From the IMG/VR virus record IMGVR_UViG_3300032308_001181, positions 1 to 34,943 of that record: a stretch of 34,943 bases of DNA. One strand, written 5' to 3'. The notes under the pieces were generated by a model, which ran no database searches, was not told the origin of the DNA, and was given only the letters and a program-made list of their open reading frames with translations. Shown here one piece after another: positions 15,777-23,267 of the stretch. Source of the stretch: a virus. Position numbers and translations under genes: made by a program. The stretch's first letter is position 1. Every line of letters starts with the position of its first letter.

Positions 15777-16104
15777 CTTGTGGACGGAATACCATGAAGA
15801 GCGCCTTGGAAGACACGTGGTTTACGATATCGGAAACCGTGGGTTTGTTTCATACAAGGTACAAGGCGACGAGTGTTACATTGCGGACGTTTTTGTCAAA
15901 AAAGAACACCGCAAAAAGAGTGTGGGGAAGAACTTGATGAACCTAGTCGAAAGTATTGCACGAGAGAAGGGTGCGAAATTCTTGTGCTGCATGGTTATAA
16001 TTGACGCGAAGGACGCGGACCAGGCTTGTGCGAGTGCTTTGGCCTATGGTTTCAAGCTCCGAATGGCGAATGCGAATATTTTGAATTTTTGGAAGGGGTT
16101 ATAG
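15769..16104 (+). CDS. Second GNAT-like acetyltransferase, within the tail operon (111 aa)
   Basis: A 111-residue protein with a compact GNAT core: strand YIADVFVKKEH, the acetyl-CoA loop K50-S-V-G-K-N-L56, and a helix ..LMNLVESIAREKGAKFL.. followed by ..ALAYGFKLRMANANILNFWK. No ATG opens the core. I choose GTG 15769, which overlaps the nozzle stop and follows gagg. It is shorter than most GNATs and lacks part of the N-terminal helices, so enzymatic activity is probable but not certain. Its place between nozzle and ejection genes hints that it acetylates a virion protein or a nearby product. Confidence 0.75.
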   Translation: MDSLWTEYHEERLGRHVVYDIGNRGFVSYKVQGDECYIADVFVKKEHRKKSVGKNLMNLVESIAREKGAKFLCCMVIIDAKDADQACASALAYGFKLRMANANILNFWKGL

Positions 16105-17268
16105 ATGGCGCAACCGAAGAGTCGTGTATCGAACATGTTCGCAATAGATCCTGCAACGGGAAAGACCGTTTTGCGCGATGAACTTCAAATGCGAAACTTG
16201 GCCGGTGAACTTCAAGGCCAATACAATGTAGAAGCCGAGAAGCTTGCGGGAATGAAGCGGCCGCGACTAAACGATGCTCAAAGGTTTTTGTCGGGTTCTG
16301 TCGGTAAAGTTGGCGAATCAATGTCTCGTCAGCTTCAAGAACAAGAATTGAACAAAGTTGGCAGACAACTTGAAGCCGCGAAAGCCGGTCGGCAAGGCTT
16401 AATTTATGACCGTGATTCTCGAGAAGAACGCCTTCGGGACGTGAATCGTGAATACGGTCAAATGATTCAACAAGGTCCGACGGGTCAAGCAAGGGCGTAT
16501 CAACAACAATTGTTGTCGCAGATTCCGCAAAGTCCCATGGCGTCTCAAGCGATGCTTAGGAATCAACAAAATCAAAACATGCAACAAGCCTTAGCGATGG
16601 CGCGTTCAGGTCAAAGCCCTTCGGCCGCGAACCTTATGGCGCGAAATGCGCTTCAGGCTCAAGGCATGGCGAACCAACAAGCGTTCGGTCAGGGCTTAGG
16701 TCAAGCGGCTCAAGAAATGGGTCAATTAAATCAATTTCGTTTAGGTGGAACGACTCAAGGTCGTGCTCAAGACGCGGCTTATGAAATGATGGCACGACAA
16801 GGACAACAACAAACGCAGGCTCAAAGTCTTGATCAAGCGAAGGCGATGCTTCAGGCTCAAACGCAAAGGGAATTGGGTGCAGCGCAGGCGCGGGCCGCGC
16901 AACGTGCCGCGAAGAACCAACAACAAAACTCAATGCTCGGAACGGTCGCTCAAGTTGGTGCGTTGGCGCTCATGGCCTTTTCTGACGAGAAGGTAAAAAA
17001 GAACATTCAAACGGGACGCAAGGCGGTTGAGAATTTTCTCGATGGTTTGAAGGCGCACAAGTATGAATACAAGAACCCGGAGCATGGTGAAGGTGAGCAC
17101 GTTTCAGTCATGGCTCAAGAACTTGAGAAGTCAGAAATCGGTGAGAAGATGGTCGTCGATACGCCTGAAGGCAAAATGGTTGACTACGGGAAGGGCTTGC
17201 CTGCGATGCTTGCGGCTCAAGCTTTACTGCATGAAAAGATCAAGAAACTTGAAAAGGATAGGGGTTGA
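16105..17268 (+). CDS. Ejection-type protein with C-terminal S74 chaperone/peptidase domain
   Basis: A 387-residue protein. Residues 1-275 are glutamine/alanine/methionine-rich and helical, like internal virion (ejection) proteins. A short hydrophobic stretch (..VAQVGALALMAF, about 281-292) precedes the S74 intramolecular chaperone at 293-387. It has S293-D-E-K-V-K298-K-N-I, with serine and lysine five apart as in the catalytic dyad of endosialidase-type S74 domains, then ..HVSVMAQELEKS.. and ..VDYGKGLPAMLAAQALL... S74 domains trimerise a partner and cut themselves off at the serine, here between F292 and S293. They are most familiar at the ends of tail fibres; here it is fused to a Q-rich ejection-like protein. 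The ATG follows aaggggttatag. Confidence 0.8.
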   Translation: MAQPKSRVSNMFAIDPATGKTVLRDELQMRNLAGELQGQYNVEAEKLAGMKRPRLNDAQRFLSGSVGKVGESMSRQLQEQELNKVGRQLEAAKAGRQGLIYDRDSREERLRDVNREYGQMIQQGPTGQARAYQQQLLSQIPQSPMASQAMLRNQQNQNMQQALAMARSGQSPSAANLMARNALQAQGMANQQAFGQGLGQAAQEMGQLNQFRLGGTTQGRAQDAAYEMMARQGQQQTQAQSLDQAKAMLQAQTQRELGAAQARAAQRAAKNQQQNSMLGTVAQVGALALMAFSDEKVKKNIQTGRKAVENFLDGLKAHKYEYKNPEHGEGEHVSVMAQELEKSEIGEKMVVDTPEGKMVDYGKGLPAMLAAQALLHEKIKKLEKDRG

Positions 17269-17271
17269 TTT

Positions 17272-18042
17272 ATGGCCGGTGAAATTCGTCTCAATCCAGT
17301 TGGAAGCATAGTCAAAGCAAACCCGCTTGATGTCCAAGGTGCGATGCAAGGCCTTCGGCCTGACCGCGCAGATAGAGCGGGCATGTACGATGAAGCAAAC
17401 CGTGACCTTCGTCTTCGGATGTATGGTGCGCAAGCCCTGGACGCTGCGAACGCAGGTCAACAAGGTTCGTTTGTTAACGATCAACAAGCTGCGATCAAGG
17501 GTTCGACAGACCCGAATAGTTTCGGGACAAACCAACTTGCACAAGCGCAGAATCCAATGAATCAAGCGATGGCACTTGCGGCGTCTACACAAAGGACCGC
17601 CGGTGGTGCGGGTATAAAGCAAGCGATGAACCAAGGCATTGAAGGCCAACAAGCCAACATTGCGGCTTTACAGCCTGCGATGTTTCAAGAACAAAACGCA
17701 AGGCTTGGCCAAGCGATTGATTTCACGGGTCAGGCTCGACAACAAGACTTAGCTTATGAAGCGCAAATGCGAGAGCTTGCAAGAAACTATGAGAACCTTT
17801 CACTTGATCAACAAAAGGCCATTATGGATCGCGAGACGTCTTTGGCGTCTGGTCAAATGGCTCAACAAGCGGCCTCGTATCAACAAAACGCGCAGAATAA
17901 AGGTGCTCAACTTGGTGCGATTGGAACGGTTGGAGCGGGTGCGGTTCAAGGTGGATTGTTCAATTCAAGTGGTGCAGCGGCACCGCAACCGCAAACGTAT
18001 GCAGGACAATCGAACATAAATTATGGAAGCTTTACGGCATAA
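17272..18042 (+). CDS. Q/A-rich internal virion protein (256 aa)
   Basis: A 256-residue low-complexity, glutamine/alanine-rich protein (..NQAMALAASTQ.., ..GQQANIAALQPAMFQEQNARLGQA..) with long helical stretches and a glycine-rich end (..GTVGAGAVQGGLFN..). No enzyme motif. It lies between the S74 protein and the 531-residue protein in a block that matches P22-type ejection genes, so I infer an internal head protein released with the DNA. The ATG follows ggataggggttgattt. Confidence 0.7.
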   Translation: MAGEIRLNPVGSIVKANPLDVQGAMQGLRPDRADRAGMYDEANRDLRLRMYGAQALDAANAGQQGSFVNDQQAAIKGSTDPNSFGTNQLAQAQNPMNQAMALAASTQRTAGGAGIKQAMNQGIEGQQANIAALQPAMFQEQNARLGQAIDFTGQARQQDLAYEAQMRELARNYENLSLDQQKAIMDRETSLASGQMAQQAASYQQNAQNKGAQLGAIGTVGAGAVQGGLFNSSGAAAPQPQTYAGQSNINYGSFTA

Positions 18043-18051
18043 GGGGTCAAC

Positions 18052-19647
18052 ATGGCGAATCCATTTCTAGGTCAGTCAGGAAACGCGGTGTCTTTTTTAG
18101 GTGCCGACGGTCAACAATACATGGCCGACGCGAGTCAGCTTTCACCGGACGTTATGAATAAATTTACTCCGGTTCCGGGTGCTCCGATGCCTCAAGGTGC
18201 GGCCCCACTTCCTTCACCGATGATGGCTACACCTGAACAAGCGGCCGCAATGGATCAAATGGCGCCTGTAGGTGCTCAACCGGCACCCGCTCCGATGCCT
18301 GGAGTGTCGATGCCACCGCCTTCAATGCCTCAAGCTGCGGGTCAGGAATGGTCTGGAAGCATGGGCGTTCAAAAACCCCAAGCAGGCACTTCTATGGAAG
18401 GACAAATGGGTGGTGATCTTGCACCCGGTGCGGTTGTCATGTCTCAACCTGGACAAGCTGCGGTTCAATCAGCGGCTCCGGCCTACAGTCAAAGCATGAA
18501 GGACATGAACGAAGCCTATGCGCTTATGGGTGCGGGTGCGATGAAGAACGTTGAAGCTGCGGGTCAAATGGCCTCGGCGCAAGCGAAGTATGCTGACGAA
18601 ATGGAACGTCAGATGCTCAAGCGTCAACAAGAACAAGACGCACGTATCAAAGAATTCCAAGATTCAATGAACCAAGAAAAATCAAAACTCGCCACACTGA
18701 CGGATGAATATAAAAACTCCGAAAACGTGGATTCAGGTCGTTTCTTTAAAAATCAATCGACTGCGGGAAAGATCGCGGCCGCTTTGTCCGTAGGTCTTTC
18801 GGCTTATGCTCAAGGTCTCATGGGTCGCGGTGGAAACCCTGCAATGGATATTATAAATCAAGCCGTTGATCGAGATATAAATGACCAGAAGATGGCCATA
18901 GATAAAAAAAGGTCGGACATTTCCGCTCAACAAAATCTCATGGGTCAAATGAAAGCGCAGTTTCAGGACGATGCAATGGCCGAAGCTGCGGCCTACAAAA
19001 TGTCCTATGATTTGGCCGAGAATCGACTCAAGAAACAACTTGCGGGTGTGACGAACACTCAAGCTTTGGCACAAGGTCAAATGCTATTGGGACAAATCGG
19101 CGAGAAAAAAGCCATGTATCAACAAGCTTTTGAACAAGCGGCCGCGAAGAACGCCATGAACCAACAAGTTCGACAAGCTGAAACGGGTGCAAAGCTTCAA
19201 TCACTTGAAGGCCTTGATGAAAAGACCCGTGAACGTGCAGTCAAGATTGGCGACGGATATCAATTAGCGATTTCAAATAATGCTGCAAAAGACCTGAACG
19301 TCAGACTTCCCGCAATCGACGGTATTAAAGAAAAGCTTGGAAGGCTCATTGAAAAAAGTGAATTTTCAATTTTCCCGACAATGAACAAGGGTGAGCTTGA
19401 ATCTTTAAAGGCGCAGTTAGTTTTAGACGTCAAAAACGCTGACCAACTTGGTGCCCTTGATAAAGGTGCGATTGAGATTGTTGATAAAATTGTTGGCGAT
19501 CCGACAACATTTTGGCAGTCGAATGCGAAGGCAAGAATGCAAAGCTTCATAGATACATACGAAATGAAACGCCAAGGATTGTTGAAACAAAACATTCCGG
19601 GCTACAAACCAGTGTCACAAATTGTCCGAGGTCAGCCACGTGAGTGA
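18052..19647 (+). CDS. Internal virion (ejection) protein, 531 aa
   Basis: A 531-residue protein. Residues 40-100 are proline/methionine-rich and disordered; 160-225 form a charged coiled coil (..ADEMERQMLKRQQEQDARIKEF..). Residues 237-280 carry a signature common to podovirus internal proteins: a glycine-flanked hydrophobic helix STAGKIAAALSVGLSAYAQGL, then NPAMDIINQAVDRDINDQK. The rest is helical. These features fit a protein packaged in the head and inserted into the host envelope during DNA entry. The last codons overlap the next gene's GTG start at 19640. Confidence 0.75.
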   Translation: MANPFLGQSGNAVSFLGADGQQYMADASQLSPDVMNKFTPVPGAPMPQGAAPLPSPMMATPEQAAAMDQMAPVGAQPAPAPMPGVSMPPPSMPQAAGQEWSGSMGVQKPQAGTSMEGQMGGDLAPGAVVMSQPGQAAVQSAAPAYSQSMKDMNEAYALMGAGAMKNVEAAGQMASAQAKYADEMERQMLKRQQEQDARIKEFQDSMNQEKSKLATLTDEYKNSENVDSGRFFKNQSTAGKIAAALSVGLSAYAQGLMGRGGNPAMDIINQAVDRDINDQKMAIDKKRSDISAQQNLMGQMKAQFQDDAMAEAAAYKMSYDLAENRLKKQLAGVTNTQALAQGQMLLGQIGEKKAMYQQAFEQAAAKNAMNQQVRQAETGAKLQSLEGLDEKTRERAVKIGDGYQLAISNNAAKDLNVRLPAIDGIKEKLGRLIEKSEFSIFPTMNKGELESLKAQLVLDVKNADQLGALDKGAIEIVDKIVGDPTTFWQSNAKARMQSFIDTYEMKRQGLLKQNIPGYKPVSQIVRGQPRE

Positions 19648-22600
19648 ACCTCAAAGGCCTCAAGACATAACAACAAAGCTTGCACCGGAATTCGCGGCCG
19701 TTGTCCCTGACGTTTACGATGCGCAAGGGAAGAGACAAGTCGGCCTTGATGCCGACCAGATTCCTGCGATGTTTAAAGCGGGACAAGTTGGCTTTGCGCC
19801 GGGTGCGCAAATACCTGTCATAGATCCAACTGGCCGAAAGGTCTCGATTCCTTCTGACCAATTCGCTCAAGCTTTGGAAGAAGGCTATAAATACGACACG
19901 CCCGACATGCAGGCGAAACGATTCTTGTTCGACAAGTATGGGTCGGGCATCGAATCAGCTAAGGCGGGCGTTGAAGCCGGTCTTCGAGGTCTCACAATAG
20001 GTTTGTCAGACCCTTTGCTTGCTTCAACTATCGGTGACTCCGATGCGATGAGACTGAGACAGGAAGCAAATCCGATCATTTCGACCGGCGGTGAAATCGG
20101 TGGTGCGATTGCACCTTTGATTTTGACGGCCGGCGGAAGTGCTGCGGCTCAAGCCGGTGGTCAGGCCGTAGGTCGTGCCGGTGCCATGGGTGCTGCGCGT
20201 GCAGCGGCCGAACTGACTCCGGTTGCTATGGTTGCAAGGGCCGGTCGTGCGACTGAAGGAATTCTTCAGGGTGTTGTTGGATCGGAAGCGAAGACGTTAG
20301 CGGGAAAGATGATTCAAAAGGGTGCGCCGCTTATGGCGGGAAGTGCCCTTGAAGGTGCGCTCTATGGTGGTGGAAACGCTATCTCTGAGACGGCACTCGG
20401 GAAAGCTGACGCAAACGCTGAATTCATCATGAGTCACGTCGGGTCCGGTGCGCTTCTTGGCGGTGCCGTGGGCGGCGCAATTGGTGTTGGTGGTGTTGCG
20501 GCATCTGAACTTGGCAAAAGCCTTGCGAAGGCTAAGGAAGCGGTTGCAGGGCCTTCTAAAAATATCATGGCCAAGTTCTTCGGTGTGAAACCGGAACAAC
20601 TAGATAAATACATTGAGATGGGTGGACGGGAAGCCCTTGAAGATATTCCCGACGATCTAAGTGACGTGATCATGCCGCTTCAAGAGCGCATGAAGGCCGT
20701 TTACGATGATTTAACGGCCGCGAAGATCACACAAAAAGAAGCCGATTCAGCTTTGAAGGGTTTTAAAACTGAATTTAAACGCGCATTTCAAGATAGGTTT
20801 GACGACGCGAAGTATGCGGCACGCCAAGCCGATGAGCATTTCAAGACCTATGAACAACAATTTATCGGTGGTCTTGAGTCTCAAAAACAGGAAATGGCAA
20901 AAGAGATTGCGACAAAGGTCGAGGGTCTTCGTCAGTATGTGATTGATGCCTCAAGTGCTTCAACCGTAGGGCTTGAGAATGGTCGCGTTGCACGTTCAGT
21001 TATTGACGACGCAATTGATGAACAAATGAAATTTTATAAAGAATACGGGACACCTGCTGACGGTGCGATTTCAAAGCTTCAGGCCGTCAAAGATGATTTG
21101 AAAAACATTGTGGTCGATGGCGATTCATACGACGCACTTCTATTGAAGCGTCGAATTCAGGGTCTTGATAAAATAACAAAGTATGACCCGAACGCTGCGA
21201 ACTTTGACCCGCTTGTGAATTCAGCTTTGAAGAGTGCTCGATTCGAAATGGACGACGCTCTAAAAAATACTTTCCCGGCTTACAGGGAAGACATGAAGAT
21301 TGTCTCTGAAGCGGCCCAGACCCTTAAGGGCTTAAAGCGATACGGCGATGAACAATCGGCCATGCGATCACTTGATGCTTTAGGCAAAGCGGAGAGACGT
21401 CAGCTTGATCTTGCGGCCTTAAAAAAGCTTGAAGACGTGACGGGTCTTAAGATCACTGACAAGGTTCTTCCCTATGCGAACAAACGTGCGATTCTAGAAT
21501 CATCGGAAGCGGCGGTTGATCGCGAGACAAAAAAACAAATGCTTCAAAAGCTTAAAGACACGCGATTTGATCGCTTGATTGAAGATGCCGTGGCCGTAAG
21601 CCCTGAACTTCAACAAATGGTGAAGGCCGAAGAGAAGCTTCGCGCGGCGTATTTAGCGAAACAAGGCATTGACGATATTAAGCCCAATGCCCTTGTAGGT
21701 TTATTTGAACAAGCGATGCGTGGTGGTCCGCGTGGTCTTCAGGCCCTTGAAAGACTTCAAAAGGTCGATCAAGCTATGCCGGTTTTAAAGATTCTTGAAG
21801 AGGCCGGGCTCAAAGTAAACGCGAAGAGTTTAGACGAACTTGTTCAAAAAATGTCACTTGTGAGAGATTTCTCAAAACGAAACCAAAACGGTTCAGCGAA
21901 CATCAATCTAGGTGCGATCTTAGGAAGTGCCGTCGGTGGTGTTGGCGGTGGTCCAGTTGTTGGAATGGTCACGGGTGCAATTGGTGGATTCCTAAACGAC
22001 AAAATGGGCCCGAAGATTGCGCAATTCTTGCTTGATAAATACGCGACCGTTGCCGCAATGGAACGCATGGGAATCTCGGTCGCAAAAGAAGTGAATTCCA
22101 AAGTCGGAAACTTCTTGGGTGCCAAAGGCATTGCAACCGGCATGAAGCGTGTTGGTTTACCTGCGGCTTTGTCTCAAAGAGACGAAGAGTTTTCGCTAAG
22201 ATCAAAAAAGAAGGTGTCTAAACTTTCAGCGAATGAATTCAAAAAGGTCTCTGAAAAGGTCGCGGAATTCGAAGCTGACCCAAATCTGTTTATTCAGAAC
22301 GTGACCGATAGCATGAAAGAATTGAACAAGTATGCGCCACAAACGACGCAAGCGATTGGGCAAAAGCTGACAAACGGTCTTGCTTTTCTCTCGACCAAAG
22401 TCCCGCGAGACCCATTGTCGCAATACAAATTAAAAAGGCCGTGGCGTCCAAGTGATTTTGAACTCGCTAAGTTCTCTCGATATTATGAAGCGTTCAACAA
22501 TCCACTGTCAGTTTTTGATGACCTTGAAAAGGGTGACGTTACATCGGAACAAGCCGAGACGCTTCGCGCTGTATATCCTGAGATTTACGGTCAGGTGCAA

Positions 22601-22855
22601 TCTCAGATTTTGGAAGACTTGACGGACATGCAAGAAGATCTTCCTTACGACAAAAAGTTGAGCTTGAGTGTGTTATTTGATGTCCCGCTTGATTTCAGTG
22701 CGGAACCACAGTTTATTTTAGAAATGCAAAAAGGCTTGTCGGGTGAAGATCAACAACAAGCTGCACAAAGTCCAGGATTCAAGCCTCAAGCTTTGAAAGC
22801 GGACAGTGTAGAGAGTAGAATGAGCGGGACTCAAAAGGTCGTAAACCGCGCCTAA
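19640..22855 (+). CDS. Large internal virion (ejection) protein, 1071 aa
   Basis: The largest product of the genome. I place the start at GTG 19640, where gagg lies eight bases upstream, rather than TTG 19622; it overlaps the previous stop. Residues 100-300 are glycine/alanine-rich and membrane-like (..AIAPLILTAGGSAAAQAGGQAVGRAGAMG.., ..GALLGGAVGGAIGVGGVAASELG..). The long middle is charged coiled coil, and residues about 770-830 again have a glycine-rich hydrophobic segment (..ILGSAVGGVGGGPVVGMVTGAIGGFL..). I see no lysozyme or protease motif. Family knowledge suggests large ejection proteins form a transenvelope channel. A 6-bp hairpin (22855-22871) follows its stop codon. Confidence 0.75.
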   Translation: MSEPQRPQDITTKLAPEFAAVVPDVYDAQGKRQVGLDADQIPAMFKAGQVGFAPGAQIPVIDPTGRKVSIPSDQFAQALEEGYKYDTPDMQAKRFLFDKYGSGIESAKAGVEAGLRGLTIGLSDPLLASTIGDSDAMRLRQEANPIISTGGEIGGAIAPLILTAGGSAAAQAGGQAVGRAGAMGAARAAAELTPVAMVARAGRATEGILQGVVGSEAKTLAGKMIQKGAPLMAGSALEGALYGGGNAISETALGKADANAEFIMSHVGSGALLGGAVGGAIGVGGVAASELGKSLAKAKEAVAGPSKNIMAKFFGVKPEQLDKYIEMGGREALEDIPDDLSDVIMPLQERMKAVYDDLTAAKITQKEADSALKGFKTEFKRAFQDRFDDAKYAARQADEHFKTYEQQFIGGLESQKQEMAKEIATKVEGLRQYVIDASSASTVGLENGRVARSVIDDAIDEQMKFYKEYGTPADGAISKLQAVKDDLKNIVVDGDSYDALLLKRRIQGLDKITKYDPNAANFDPLVNSALKSARFEMDDALKNTFPAYREDMKIVSEAAQTLKGLKRYGDEQSAMRSLDALGKAERRQLDLAALKKLEDVTGLKITDKVLPYANKRAILESSEAAVDRETKKQMLQKLKDTRFDRLIEDAVAVSPELQQMVKAEEKLRAAYLAKQGIDDIKPNALVGLFEQAMRGGPRGLQALERLQKVDQAMPVLKILEEAGLKVNAKSLDELVQKMSLVRDFSKRNQNGSANINLGAILGSAVGGVGGGPVVGMVTGAIGGFLNDKMGPKIAQFLLDKYATVAAMERMGISVAKEVNSKVGNFLGAKGIATGMKRVGLPAALSQRDEEFSLRSKKKVSKLSANEFKKVSEKVAEFEADPNLFIQNVTDSMKELNKYAPQTTQAIGQKLTNGLAFLSTKVPRDPLSQYKLKRPWRPSDFELAKFSRYYEAFNNPLSVFDDLEKGDVTSEQAETLRAVYPEIYGQVQSQILEDLTDMQEDLPYDKKLSLSVLFDVPLDFSAEPQFILEMQKGLSGEDQQQAAQSPGFKPQALKADSVESRMSGTQKVVNRA

Positions 22856-22902
22856 ATCGCCGAAAGCGATTGAAGCCAAAAGCAGGGGGGTTTTGTTTTG
22901 GC
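22855..22902 (+). promoter_or_regulatory. Hairpins between ejection and fibre genes; one masks the next start
   Basis: aatcgc/gcgatt (22855-22860, 22866-22871) form a 6-bp stem right at the stop of the ejection gene. Then gccaaaa (22875-22881) pairs with ttttggc (22896-22902). The second stem includes the TTG start codon at 22898, and its loop contains the gggggg SD. Folding would hide the start of the first fibre module from ribosomes. Confidence 0.5.
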
Positions 22903-23266
22903 ACGCAAGAATGTTTTAAAAAAATATCTCATGGTTGAAGCGGGCGACATGTCCGCAGATATAACTTCAGATTCAACTTCAGTTCGATTCCTAGACCAGG
23001 TCCTAATTCGATTGAAATGGACGAACGGTACAAGTCCAGTGGGGGACTTCTTTATTGATATCGCCCACTATGACGACAACTCTCAGACCTTTGACGATTG
23101 GGTTCCGCTGACGCTTGCTTCAACGCCTGCGGCTTCGGGTGCATCCGGTTTTCATCAAATTCATTTAGGACAAGTGACGTTCGATGCTATGCGCGTTCGG
23201 TATGTTCGAACGTCGGGAAGTGGAACGCTTGAAGTAAGTATATTCGCAAAAGATTTGGGGGCATAA
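22898..23266 (+). CDS. Small beta-sandwich tail protein, module 1 (122 aa)
   Basis: A 122-residue, strand-rich protein. The frame has a TTG start at 22898 with agcagggggg seven bases upstream, and the product begins MARKNVLKKYLMVEAGDM. ..MSADITSDSTSVRFLDQVLIRLKWTNG.. and ..FDAMRVRYVRTSGSGTLEVSIFAKDLG match a small phage beta-sandwich (discoidin-like) family of unknown function usually placed beside fibres. Residues 18-60 align by eye with the module 2 copy at 25899 (DMS.DITS..). It lies one base before the fibre gene at 23268, so I infer a fibre-base or connector role. Confidence 0.75.
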   Translation: MARKNVLKKYLMVEAGDMSADITSDSTSVRFLDQVLIRLKWTNGTSPVGDFFIDIAHYDDNSQTFDDWVPLTLASTPAASGASGFHQIHLGQVTFDAMRVRYVRTSGSGTLEVSIFAKDLGA

Positions 23267-23267
23267 G

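Noticed and set aside
19640-22855. Lysozyme or transglycosylase domain in the large ejection protein
   Set aside because: Many large internal proteins carry one, but I see no catalytic E-S/E..T pattern; only coiled coil and glycine-rich segments.
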